From the NCBI GenBank assembly GCA_002281735.1, contig NCGK01000003.1, positions 147,216-211,215 of the forward strand: 64,000 nucleotides of DNA, in the 5' to 3' direction. The number at the start of each line of letters is the position of its first letter. Position 1 is the stretch's first letter. Position numbers and translations under genes: made by a program. Shown here piece by piece: positions 55,740 through 64,000 of this stretch. Origin of the DNA: Gammaproteobacteria bacterium 28-57-27 (GTDB lineage: Bacteria > Pseudomonadota > Gammaproteobacteria > Halothiobacillales > Halothiobacillaceae). The notes under the pieces were generated by a model. It had not been told where the DNA came from, did no database searches, and worked only from the letters and a program-made list of their open reading frames with translations.

Positions 55740-57944
55740 GTGAGCCAATTTGTATTTTTTGCCAGTGCCGCCAAGGGTCTGGTTTCTGTGGTGGCCGAAG
55801 AGTTGCGCGCGTTGGGGGCGACCGAATTGCGCGAACATCCGGCGGGGGTGCATTTTTCCGGCGATATGGCGTTTGGCTATCGCGCCTGTCTGTGGCTGCG
55901 TGCGGCCAGCCGGGTGTTGGTGGAAATTGCGCAGATTGATGCCGATGATGCCGAGCACATGTTTAGCGAGGTGCATCGTCAGGACTGGCAGCGTTGGTTG
56001 AACCCGGCCAAAAGTTTTGCCGTGAGTTTTCATGGTGGTAACGAGAACATCAACAACACCGGTTTTGGCGCGCAAAAGGTCAAGGATGCGATTGTGGATG
56101 CGTTTTTTGAGCGCCACAGTCGCCGTCCGCTGGTGGAGCCTCAGCGCCCCGATCAGGTCATTCATGTGCATTTATCCGGGGCAAAGGCGCGCGTTTCGCT
56201 GGATTTAATTGGCGGTGAGGCTTTGCATCAGCGCGGTTATCGTATCGAGGCGGGTGATGCGCCCTTGCGCGAGACACTGGCGGCGGGATTGTTGTGGCGC
56301 GCCGGGTGGCCGGCCATAGCCAAGGCGGGTGGCGGCTTTGTTGATCCGATGTGCGGCTCGGGTACTGTGCTGATTGAGGCGGGTTGGATGGCGGGCGATG
56401 TTGCACCGGGCATTTTGCGCAAGCAATGGGCCTTGCAGCATTGGCCGCAGCATGGGGTCGAAGTATGGGCTGCGCTGCAAGATGAGATGCGCAATCGAGC
56501 CGATGTGGGTTTGGAACAGTTGCCGCTGATGCTGGGTTTTGATCGGGACGCGCGCATTATTCCGGTGGCGCAGGCGAATCTGGAACGCGCCGGGCTGGAT
56601 GAATTTATCCAGGTTATGCAGGGGCGGGTTGAAGATTTGCATCTGCCGGAGGCATTGCCTGAGCACGGTTTGATGCTGACCAATCCGCCGTATGGCGAGC
56701 GTTTGGGCGATGTGAGCACTATGCCCGCCCTGTACGCTGCGTTGGGTGAAGCCATGCGCCGCGAGTTGATGGGCTGGGAGGCAGCCATGATTCTGCCCAA
56801 GGAGGCTGAGTCATGGTATCTCGGCTGGCGCGCCTTCCGTGCGCATGATGTGCTGAATGGGCCGCTGGAATGCCGCCTGCTGCGTTTTCATTTGCAGGAA
56901 GACCAACGTTTGACGCCGCGTGTGCAGGATGATGGTTCAGCGGCGCGCTTGGTGCGTGCCTGCGCGGCGATGGCAGAGTCCAATGGCGCGCAGATGGTGG
57001 CCAATCGTGTGCGCAAGAATCTGAAGGAATTTACGCGTTGGGCGGCGCAGGAAAGTGTGAGCTGCTACCGTGTGTATGATGCCGATATGCCAGAGTATTC
57101 GCAGGCGATTGATTTGTATCATGATCTTGATGGTAAGCGCTGGGTGAATGTGCAGGAATACGCCGCCCCGGCGCAGGTGTCGCAGGAGGATGCGCGCCGC
57201 CGTTTGCGTGAAACCATGTCGGTGCTGCCTGATGTGTTGCAGGTCGAGCCGGAGCAGATTTTCCTGCGCATTCGTGAGCGTCAACGCGGCGAAGCGCAGT
57301 ATGAAAAGCAGGACGAGCGCGGTGTGTTCCACAAGGTGCAGGAGGGTGCAGCCAAGGTGTTGGTGAATTTCACCGATTATCTGGATACCGGCTTGTTTCT
57401 CGATCACCGCGTCACGCGGGCATGGTTGGGCGAGTGGGCGCAGGGCAAGGACTGCCTGAACCTGTTTTGCTATACCGGTGTGGCCAGTGTGCACATGGGC
57501 TTGGGCGGGGCGCGCTCCACCACCTCGGTGGATATGTCGCGAACTTATCTTGAGTGGGCACGGCGCAATCTGGAGCTGAATACGCTGAGTAAAACTAAAC
57601 ATCATCTGGTTCAGGCCGATTGTTTGGCTTGGATGGATGAAGCTGCGCAGGCGCGTGAACAATACGATCTAATTTTTTTGGATCCGCCGAGTTTTTCCAG
57701 CTCAAAAAGAATGCAGGGGACTTTGGACATTCAGCGCGATCATGTGCCCATGTTGCGCCAGGCTTTACGCCTGTTGCGCAAGGGTGGAAAGCTGGTGTTT
57801 TCCAATAACTTACAGCGCTTTAAATTGGATACGGCTGCCCTGGATGATCTTGTCATCGAAGACATGAGCAAGGCTTCGATTCCGCGTGATTTTGCACGCA
57901 ATCCGCGCATTCATCAGTGCTGGGTACTTGCCTTCAAAAGCTGA
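55740..57944 (+). CDS. rlmL: Bifunctional 23S rRNA methyltransferase RlmKL
   Basis: The 734-residue protein has an N-terminal THUMP domain (about 1-155) and the RlmL domain (m2G2445), with FVDPMCGSGTVLIEAGWMAG and LTNPPYGERLG. The RlmK domain (m7G2069) follows, with NLFCYTGVASVHMGLGGA and DPPSFSSSKR. The fused form is typical of gammaproteobacteria. It starts with GTG and no clear ribosome site. Confidence 0.95.
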   Translation: MSQFVFFASAAKGLVSVVAEELRALGATELREHPAGVHFSGDMAFGYRACLWLRAASRVLVEIAQIDADDAEHMFSEVHRQDWQRWLNPAKSFAVSFHGGNENINNTGFGAQKVKDAIVDAFFERHSRRPLVEPQRPDQVIHVHLSGAKARVSLDLIGGEALHQRGYRIEAGDAPLRETLAAGLLWRAGWPAIAKAGGGFVDPMCGSGTVLIEAGWMAGDVAPGILRKQWALQHWPQHGVEVWAALQDEMRNRADVGLEQLPLMLGFDRDARIIPVAQANLERAGLDEFIQVMQGRVEDLHLPEALPEHGLMLTNPPYGERLGDVSTMPALYAALGEAMRRELMGWEAAMILPKEAESWYLGWRAFRAHDVLNGPLECRLLRFHLQEDQRLTPRVQDDGSAARLVRACAAMAESNGAQMVANRVRKNLKEFTRWAAQESVSCYRVYDADMPEYSQAIDLYHDLDGKRWVNVQEYAAPAQVSQEDARRRLRETMSVLPDVLQVEPEQIFLRIRERQRGEAQYEKQDERGVFHKVQEGAAKVLVNFTDYLDTGLFLDHRVTRAWLGEWAQGKDCLNLFCYTGVASVHMGLGGARSTTSVDMSRTYLEWARRNLELNTLSKTKHHLVQADCLAWMDEAAQAREQYDLIFLDPPSFSSSKRMQGTLDIQRDHVPMLRQALRLLRKGGKLVFSNNLQRFKLDTAALDDLVIEDMSKASIPRDFARNPRIHQCWVLAFKS

Positions 57945-57988
57945 ATGGGCATAATCGAACCAAGTCCAAAAAAACAGGTGAGAATCGC

Positions 57989-58561
57989 TTGAAACAAAGC
58001 AGTGCACTGTCCCCAAAGCGGACGACCCCTTGGAACAGCCCTTCGTTACGTCGGGCTGGTGTTTTTTTACCTCTGCTGACCTTGGGATGCGCACTGAGTT
58101 TGACCTCGGGCTGTTCTATGGTCAGTGAGAAGAAAACGGCGTCGCTCAATCATCACTATCCAGCCCCCCTGCAGGAGAGACCCGCGGCGACACATCAGGC
58201 AGCCAAGGCGCTGGACGTGGCGCTTCAACAGCGTGGTGTGGACTACCGTCCCGGAGGAGATAATCCTGATCAGGGCTTCGATTGCAGCGGGTTGGTTAAT
58301 TTTTCCTATGGTGCAGCAGGCGTGCAACTGCCACGCGATTCGCGCAGCATGTATTCAGTCACCACCCGCGTGCAAACCTCCGATTTGCGACCCGGTGATT
58401 TGGTGTTCTTCCGTCAGCGTTCATCACGCATCAGTCATGTTGGTCTGTATGTTGGCAGCGGGCAGTTTGTGCATGCGCCATCATCGGGCAAGGATGTTGA
58501 AATCACCAGTCTGAGTGATGCGTATTGGAAAAAACGCTATGTGGGAGCAGGGCGGGTTTAG
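57989..58561 (+). CDS. NlpC/P60-family lipoprotein peptidase
   Basis: The product is a cell-wall hydrolase-like lipoprotein of 190 residues. A basic segment and a hydrophobic stretch lead to the lipobox LTSGCS. The NlpC/P60 domain has catalytic Cys in FDCSGLVNFSYG, DLRPGDLVFF and His in SHVGLYVGSGQFVHAPSSG. The TTG at 57989 has AGGTGAG upstream; an in-frame ATG at 57917 inside rlmKL would add 24 residues without function, so the exact start is open. Confidence 0.82.
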   Translation: MKQSSALSPKRTTPWNSPSLRRAGVFLPLLTLGCALSLTSGCSMVSEKKTASLNHHYPAPLQERPAATHQAAKALDVALQQRGVDYRPGGDNPDQGFDCSGLVNFSYGAAGVQLPRDSRSMYSVTTRVQTSDLRPGDLVFFRQRSSRISHVGLYVGSGQFVHAPSSGKDVEITSLSDAYWKKRYVGAGRV

Positions 58562-58590
58562 CTGAACGCTGCGCCGCAAGCGACCGAGTT

Positions 58591-59982
58591 TCAGAAAAGG
58601 GCTTTTTGCCCTTTTTTCTTGTCCGCCGTTGGGTCAGTGACAGGCTCGACCTGCTGCACCGCGCAATGCACGATGGCATCGACCAGGCGCGCCTGGATGC
58701 GTTGCCCTGGATGCAACGCCGCACCATGTGTAATCAGGCGTCCATCATCCTGTTCCAGCAGGGCATAGCCGCGTTCCAGCGTTGCCAGAGGGCTGAGCAG
58801 ATGCAGGCGTGCGCCGAGTTGATGCAGCTGCGCCTGCTGCGTGCGCAGGCTCTGTTGGCTGCAAAAGTGCATGCGTTCGCGCAGGGATTGCAGCTGAGCA
58901 TCCAGTAAACGCACTTTCTGCGCGGGATGACGGTTAAGCAGGCGCTGCTGCAGCGTCTCAATGCGCTGGGTACGCAGCATATCCAGGCGGGCTTGCGCAC
59001 GCCCCAAACGCGCCGTCAGCATGTGCAGGCGCTCATCCATGCGGCGCAGGCGTTGGCGTGGATGCTGGGCTTTGAGCTGGCGCTCCAGATTGTCCAAATG
59101 AATCGTGCGGCCTTCCAGATGACTACGCATGTGGCGCTGCAGGCGCGTGGCGAGCTGGGCGATCTGTTCCCGCATATTGGCCGCATCGGGAACCGCCAGT
59201 GCCGCCGCTGCACTCGGTGTGGGTGCGCGTGCATCCGCCACAAAATCGGCAATACTGAAATCGGTTTCATGCCCGACGCCGCTAATCACCGGAATGCGGC
59301 TGGCACGAATGGCACGCGCCAAGGCTTCATCGTTGAAGGCCTGCAAATCTTCCAGCGAACCGCCGCCGCGCACCAGCAATAAAACATCGCAGTACTGTTC
59401 ATAATTAGCCTGCCGCAGTGCCTCGATCAGTTCTTGAGTGGCGAGTGCACCTTGCACGCTGCTGGCATAAATGCGTAATGGAATCAGTGGAAAGCGGCGT
59501 GCCAGCACATGCAGCACATCCTGCACTGCTGCACCGCTGGGCGAGGTGATAATGCCGATGCAGCGCGGCAGAGTGGGCAGGGCTCGCTTGTGCGCCGCAT
59601 CAAACAATCCCTCAGTCGCCAAGCGCTGCTTGAGCAATTCAAAGGCACGTTGCAAGGCACCCAAGCCCGCATCTTCCATATGCTCAACCACCAGCTGCAA
59701 ATCGCCGCGCGCCTCGTACAGCGTGATGCGCGCGCGCAGCAACACCTGCATCCCATCCTGCGGACGCATGCGCAACAACCCGGCACGCGGGCGAAACATG
59801 GCGCAACGTACTTGAGCGCCGGCATCCTTGAGCGTGAAATACAAATGCCCCGAAGCAGGGCGCGCAAGGTTGGATATTTCGCCTTCGACCCACACCAGCG
59901 GCAGGCTGGTTTCAATCAGGTTTTTCAGTGTATTGACCAGTTGGCTGACACTTAGGGGGGAGGCGGATACAGGAGCAGGCAT
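58591..59982 (-). CDS. xseA: Exodeoxyribonuclease VII large subunit XseA
   Basis: XseA with XseB degrades single-stranded DNA. The 463-residue protein has an N-terminal OB fold (VWVEGEISNLARPASGHLYF), the catalytic domain with IGIITSPSGAAVQDVLHVL and VRGGGSLEDLQAFNDE, then GHETDFSIADFVADARAPTPSAAA and a long coiled-coil C-terminus. Its last codons (KKGQKALF) are formed by a terminator hairpin. xseB is not adjacent. Confidence 0.95.
   Translation of the reverse strand: MPAPVSASPLSVSQLVNTLKNLIETSLPLVWVEGEISNLARPASGHLYFTLKDAGAQVRCAMFRPRAGLLRMRPQDGMQVLLRARITLYEARGDLQLVVEHMEDAGLGALQRAFELLKQRLATEGLFDAAHKRALPTLPRCIGIITSPSGAAVQDVLHVLARRFPLIPLRIYASSVQGALATQELIEALRQANYEQYCDVLLLVRGGGSLEDLQAFNDEALARAIRASRIPVISGVGHETDFSIADFVADARAPTPSAAAALAVPDAANMREQIAQLATRLQRHMRSHLEGRTIHLDNLERQLKAQHPRQRLRRMDERLHMLTARLGRAQARLDMLRTQRIETLQQRLLNRHPAQKVRLLDAQLQSLRERMHFCSQQSLRTQQAQLHQLGARLHLLSPLATLERGYALLEQDDGRLITHGAALHPGQRIQARLVDAIVHCAVQQVEPVTDPTADKKKGQKALF
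58597..58620 (+). terminator. Terminator of the NlpC/P60 gene inside the xseA 3' end
   Basis: AAGGGC-TTTTT-GCCCTT followed by TTTTCTT lies 35 bases past the NlpC/P60 stop. The hairpin also encodes the last residues of the convergent xseA. Confidence 0.75.
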
Positions 59983-60011
59983 GAGTCATTCCGTGGAGAT
60001 AGGTGTTAGCA

Positions 60012-61479
60012 ATGGTTTTCGATACATGCCAGCTTACTCCCGAAAGTGGCAATGCACTGAGAGGCCAGCACTACAGCGCCGATCAACGCTTCAAACTACG
60101 CGTACACCCTGCATGTTTACCGCCAGGATGCCGACCGCCCGGAAGAAGCCAACTGACAGGAAGTAGACAAGATACTGCACTGGCAGGATGGACAACTTGG
60201 ACTCAGCCTGATCGAAGACCCCACACTGCCGCAGTCGGAACTGATCCACGTCACGGGCTCACGGTTCACCCGCGTCTGGGGCGGCAATGATGCCCTGCTG
60301 GCGATAAACATCGACAACGGCCGCAAATCATGGATCAGCGCCAGCAACCTGGACGACTGGCTCATTCTTGGCAGCGACAATGACATCGCCCTCGGCTCCA
60401 CCGGCAATGACCACATCGAAGGCAACGCCGGTAACGACTACCTGCTCGGTGGGCCGGGCGGCATCAGTCTCAATACCCGCGAGAATGCCGACAACGACCG
60501 CAACACCCTGATCGGCGGCGACGGCATCGACATTCTCAATGGCGGCGTAGGTGACGACATCCTCTACGCAGCGCTTGGCGCAAACGGCAACGACGCCGAC
60601 GGCGGCACCACCCAATGCGACTGGCTGATGGGACGCGAAGGCGACGACCATCTCTATGGCAGCACTGCGGCCGACATCCTCCTCGGCGGCTCCAACAACG
60701 ACACCGTGCATGGCGGCGGCGGCAACGACATCATCCTGGGCGACGCCTACCTCGAACCCTGACGCATCAGTCACGCGCTGAACGACCTCAACATCACCAC
60801 CGAATACACCTGGAACAGCACGTCGAATAGCTATGTCCCGAAAACCGCAGGCGGCTTTACCCTGTACGGCAGCGCCACCTTCCAATGGGAAAGCAGCTTT
60901 AGCGCAAGCGACTACCAAATCACCCCCGTGGACGGCCTCAACACCGACACCCGCGTTGACCACGACGGCGGCAGTGACGAGTTACACGGCGGCGCAGGCA
61001 ACGACAACTTGATCGACGCAGCGGGCGATAAAACCTACGTGCTCACAGGTGGCGGTACAGACACCCCCAGTGATAGTTCAGGCAATGATACTTACCTGAT
61101 TTTTAGCGCAGCGCTTCAAGCCGGCGGCACACTCAACATCAACGATGGCGGTGGCCAAGGCGCAGTGTACTTTGACGGCACACGGATCGAAGCCAGTCAA
61201 CTCACCCAGATTGATGCCACCCACTGGCAAGCCAACGACAACCGCTACAGCCTCACCCTAGGCGGCGGCGGACTCATGATTCACGCCCAAAGCGCCCCGT
61301 CCGCAGGCCACGTACTGCTGCAAGGCTTCAGCAACGGCGATTTTGGCATTGACTTGACGTCAGTCGTGACCCCACCGCCAGCCCCGATCAACCATGCGCC
61401 GACTGTTCTGATATTTAGCCAGCCACGGATGCGCGGGGATCAAGCCGCCAATGACATGAACTGGCAATACGCAGCCTGA
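60012..61479 (+). pseudogene. Decayed RTX (calcium-binding repeat) gene
   Basis: One reading frame runs from about 60061 to 61479 with two in-frame TGA codons (60127 region, between EEAN and QEVDK, and 60760, between YLEP and RISHA). Between them are RTX nonapeptides (GSTGNDHIEG, NAGNDYLLGG, GGVGDDILYA, GGGGNDIILGD); after the second TGA come GGAGNDNLIDA and GSSGNDTYLI-like blocks. An ATG at 60012 with a GGAG site gives another frame for the first 27 codons, implying an early frameshift. The end (NHAPTVLIFSQPRMRGD) stops where a longer protein would be expected. The intact version would bind calcium and be secreted. Confidence 0.7.
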
Positions 61480-61531
61480 AAAGCACAGATCAATATTCAA
61501 AAAACATTCACACTCCTGTCATTGACTTCGA

Positions 61532-61541
61532 GGGGGGGGGG
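61532..61541 (+). repeat. Run of ten G residues
   Basis: A G10 tract lies between the decayed RTX gene and the next gene, 146 bases before its start. Such tracts are slippage-prone and can change spacing or frame. It is not inside a clear gene here; a 45-codon frame from 61551 that overlaps the next start is too weak to call. Confidence 0.6.
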
Positions 61542-61687
61542 CAAACTACGATGCGTTGCACCAAGCCGTTATGCGGAATAGAACATGGCACGTTGGCGAA
61601 TACTGCCATCGACATCCTGACCCATGTCCCCACGCTGACTGACTTTCTTCATACCTACGATACTCACCCCGCAAGGAGTCACCGCCG

Positions 61688-62920
61688 ATGAACGCCACAC
61701 GCCGTCGAATGTCCTGGATGCACCGCGCCCCTGTGCGCGGGTTGCTGCTTACATTGACCCTGCTGTTTGCGCCATGGTCAGGCACGCCTGCTGCTGAGGA
61801 TACCGAGCAGGAGATTGGTAGACCCGTACCGATACTGCCTGGGATCAAATACTGCTCCAGCGAGGTACTGTTGCCGGACAAAGATGCCTTTTATACCGTG
61901 CGCGATGGCTTGTTGTCGGAGTACCAGATCAAGCCCTTTAAGCGGGTGCGATCCGTAGCACTTGAATTGGAACAGCATCGGGATTTCGGGCGGCTGAGTT
62001 GCTGGATAAGGACCACTGAAGATCACAGCAAGGTGATTCTGTACAACTACAAGACTCTTCTGCTTCTGGATGCGAATAATGGAAGTCTCCTGAACTCAAG
62101 CCTGCTACCGGATGGTATGGACATTATTTACGCCGAAATTAATGGCGATGAGATTCTATTGCTGGTGGAGTCCGAATCCGCCAAGAGAAACGAGGGTTTG
62201 GGAAACAAGGATCGTTATCAACTGTTTGTATGGGATTTGAACACCCTGCGGCATAAGAAATCGATCCAGTTGGGTGAGCATGCAGGTTTTTATCGTAATG
62301 CAGGCCTATATCCAGGGATGTCCATAACCGATGAGAAAATTTATCTTAATGATTTAAGCATTTTTGTTGTTTTAAACAGGAAAAACTATACTCCAGAGCT
62401 ACGTGCCACCCCTGCATCTTCACTTGCATTATATCCTGATTACAATCGGCTTTATTTTATAGCAAAGCAAATATTTGATTTTACACAGAATAAAGTCATT
62501 TTCACTTCAAATGGCGGAAATACGGCGCTGATTTTCAATCAGCACGACCGAACATATAAGGAAGTAAATAAAATGGATGGGCTCGCGTCGAGGATGCAGT
62601 CCGTAAAGCCAGTCCTTGGAGGTCATAATTCATCAAGAAACAGTAATGCATGGATGAGGGAGGGGGAGATATATCCTGATATGAATAATTTGTCTTATAG
62701 GTTTTATCAGTACGAAGCTGGCGAAGCCATCATGATGCATTGTAAGTCAGTGGTAGGTGAGAGTGAAAAATGCGCGGCGTTTGAAATGACACCTAGCGTC
62801 CGGAAATACATGCAGATGAAGGTCAATGAAGAAAAGGATAAGCCGTTGAAAGAGGTAAAGGCTCTACCAATCAATGATGCTACCTTTGATAAATACTATA
62901 TCAAGGGTGTCACGGATTAA
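61688..62920 (+). CDS. Secreted protein of unknown function in the RTX region
   Basis: The 410-residue protein has a positively charged start and a hydrophobic signal segment (about 17-35, ending TPAAED). Repeating strand motifs follow (SKVILYNYKTLLLLDANNGS, YQLFVWDLNTLRHKKSIQLG, EKIYLNDLSIFVVLNRKNY, NRLYFIAKQIFDFTQNKVIF), suggesting a beta-propeller. No family is recognised. AAGGAG lies nine bases before the ATG. From about 62330 the sequence becomes clearly AT-richer than its neighbours, which suggests acquired DNA. Confidence 0.65.
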   Translation: MNATRRRMSWMHRAPVRGLLLTLTLLFAPWSGTPAAEDTEQEIGRPVPILPGIKYCSSEVLLPDKDAFYTVRDGLLSEYQIKPFKRVRSVALELEQHRDFGRLSCWIRTTEDHSKVILYNYKTLLLLDANNGSLLNSSLLPDGMDIIYAEINGDEILLLVESESAKRNEGLGNKDRYQLFVWDLNTLRHKKSIQLGEHAGFYRNAGLYPGMSITDEKIYLNDLSIFVVLNRKNYTPELRATPASSLALYPDYNRLYFIAKQIFDFTQNKVIFTSNGGNTALIFNQHDRTYKEVNKMDGLASRMQSVKPVLGGHNSSRNSNAWMREGEIYPDMNNLSYRFYQYEAGEAIMMHCKSVVGESEKCAAFEMTPSVRKYMQMKVNEEKDKPLKEVKALPINDATFDKYYIKGVTD

Positions 62921-63073
62921 TAATGATGGCGCGACCCATGCGCATTCATGTCAAGTATTTGTCGACAAGACCACGAGCCTGATGTGGCGGGTGGGTCTAT
63001 TCTCCTGCACCTCCTTGGTGTGAGGGGTGAGTTTTATTTTGGATGGTCTTTACTTAATCAAGAGGGCGTTGCT

Positions 63074-64000
63074 GTGAATATCGAACAATTTATCGGAAGC
63101 TATCTTCAATCCGGCAATGTTCCAAGTGTTGAAGTGACTTTGTTAAGGGTGGCTGCAAAATTCTTTGAGAATCACTATTCGGCTGTTGATGTGATGGAGC
63201 AACCTTTTTTGGGGGCTAAACCCGGAAATGAGATCAGTCCCATTGTATATGCGGGTAAAGCTTCAACAGGCCTTGGAGGTGATGGCTACATCATCACACT
63301 CATCGCCTCTGGCCAAAACGGTGCTTTGAAAGGTGCTCCGGTGGGCGATCTTCCCGGCTGGGAAAACCGGACGTTCATGTATTATGACTCTGATATAGGA
63401 CTGCCCCACGAGCTCTCGCACGTTATCCTCGGGCTGCTGGGTATTTCCGCTTACAACGGGGAACATAGTGAATTAATGGTGGCCGCCCTGGCCAAAGTGG
63501 CCAGTGTCGCGGGTATTGGTGGAGTTTCAGCGAATTTTACCGATGATGAAGCTGTTCTTATGGCGGAGAGCATCCGCACACTGTATGGCGTATCGAACGA
63601 CCTGAATGCGACCGGAGCCTACGTTCAATTCAATGCGATCCCTGCAAATTACGACGCTGTCCGCCCGCACCTGATCGCCTGGGCGAATGGCCCGGATGGC
63701 AGTTACGAAAACATCTTCAACGCGGATCGTGATTTTTACGAACTGGCGGGTCTTGACCCCGAATACATCCCCAGCGCCTACCGGGTCGGTTATTACTTCC
63801 ATCAGGATTCGGCGGCCGCCAACGAGGATGGCGCCTGGAGAACCTACGCTCCCGATGAGGGCGGCGATGCCCAAGGGCGGTTGGATAACCTCATCAAGAA
63901 AGGCGAAGACATCGCCTGGCTGGGCAACCAGTACGCCAACGTCATGACCGCAGGCAATGGCAATGACTACCTCGACGGCGGCGCTGGTGATGACACGCTG
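63074..64000 (+). CDS. RTX protein with an HELSH motif (partial, continues past window)
   Basis: An open frame of 309 codons runs from a GTG at 63074 (GAGGG upstream) to the window end. The N-terminal domain contains the zinc-peptidase-like HELSH (112-116, LPHELSHVILGLLG), followed by EHSE at 130-133. After a mixed domain (AWANGPDGSYENIFNADRDF) the frame enters RTX repeats (AGNGNDYLDGGAGDDTL). There is no N-terminal signal, as expected for type I secretion. It could be a secreted metallopeptidase; catalytic activity is not shown by the motif alone. Confidence 0.75.
   Translation, partial: MNIEQFIGSYLQSGNVPSVEVTLLRVAAKFFENHYSAVDVMEQPFLGAKPGNEISPIVYAGKASTGLGGDGYIITLIASGQNGALKGAPVGDLPGWENRTFMYYDSDIGLPHELSHVILGLLGISAYNGEHSELMVAALAKVASVAGIGGVSANFTDDEAVLMAESIRTLYGVSNDLNATGAYVQFNAIPANYDAVRPHLIAWANGPDGSYENIFNADRDFYELAGLDPEYIPSAYRVGYYFHQDSAAANEDGAWRTYAPDEGGDAQGRLDNLIKKGEDIAWLGNQYANVMTAGNGNDYLDGGAGDDTL

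Noticed and set aside
60760..60762. The in-frame TGA in the RTX gene as a selenocysteine or recoded codon.
   Set aside because: Many genes in the window end in TGA, there is a second TGA and a frameshift in the same gene, and the contexts are not selenoprotein-like.
61551..61691. A 45-codon frame (starting MRCTKPLCG) whose stop overlaps the start of the gene at 61688.
   Set aside because: No ribosome site, no protein-like pattern, and it lies in a short leader; overlap alone is not enough.

Overview
The window looks like chromosomal DNA of a gammaproteobacterium with moderately high G+C. The evidence is gene order. dacA-ybeD-(lipB-lipA), mutM/yfhL/coaD/rsmD/M16 pair/ftsY-ftsE-ftsX-rpoH, mtnA/gyrA-serC-serA-pheA-hisC-tyrA-aroA-cmk-rpsA-ihfB, mlaB-murA-hisG-hisD-hisC and hslVU are blocks known from Pseudomonas-like and Chromatiales-like genomes. 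I cannot name the genus from the sequence alone.

Layout. 1-2.4 kb: end of a MIF-like gene, a DUF4124 protein, the PBP5-type carboxypeptidase dacA and ybeD. 2.4-5.95 kb: a reversed block with a small Met/His-rich periplasmic protein and a BaeSR-type two-component system, lying between ybeD and lipB and bounded by copies of a GGACTTACGCA repeat. 6.1-9.2 kb: lipB-lipA (lipoate), a NERD-domain gene and mazG. 9.3-11.6 kb: accessory minus-strand genes (YhcG/DUF1016 nuclease, DUF3592 protein, two small orphan genes) around an integron-type attC site with no integrase in view. 11.8-23.6 kb: mutM, gluQ, a lipoprotein, peroxiredoxin, ferredoxin, coaD, rsmD, two M16 peptidases, ftsYEX and rpoH; rpoH is preceded by a nearly perfect CIRCE element. 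23.6-28.8 kb: ccoGHIS assembly genes for a cbb3 oxidase plus a 31-residue membrane microprotein, without the oxidase genes. 29-34 kb: mtnA, then a five-gene copper block (DUF2946-like, small His/Met protein, TolC-like lipoprotein, multicopper oxidase, CusF-like protein) ahead of gyrA. 34.3-46.8 kb: gyrA and the serine/aromatic amino-acid cluster through rpsA and ihfB. 46.9-53.4 kb: mlaB, murA, histidine genes, a GNAT gene, panC and a SemiSWEET. 53.7-60 kb: hslVU, rlmKL, an NlpC/P60 lipoprotein and xseA. 60-64 kb: an RTX region with a decayed RTX gene, an orphan secreted protein and the start of an RTX protein carrying an HELSH motif that runs off the window.

How the genes work together. The aromatic block runs from serine and prephenate metabolism to EPSP synthase with many 4-base stop/start overlaps. 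The his genes share the same tight packing with an acetyltransferase, panC and a SemiSWEET. The heat-shock theme recurs: rpoH has a CIRCE operator and hslVU has a sequence matching a sigma-32 promoter. The copper block has its own good sigma-70 promoter and a terminator. 

Repeats are a strong feature of this DNA. At least five families of intergenic palindromes are visible (GGACTTACGCA ends, CCCTCTCCC hairpins, CCACAGAG...CTCTGTGG pairs, GTAGGGTGCGC palindromes, and single long hairpins such as the perfect 24-base one upstream of lipB). Some have entered genes: the BaeR C-terminus and the end of the 13.7 kb lipoprotein are made of repeat sequence. I saw no tRNA, rRNA, CRISPR array, transposase or integrase gene.
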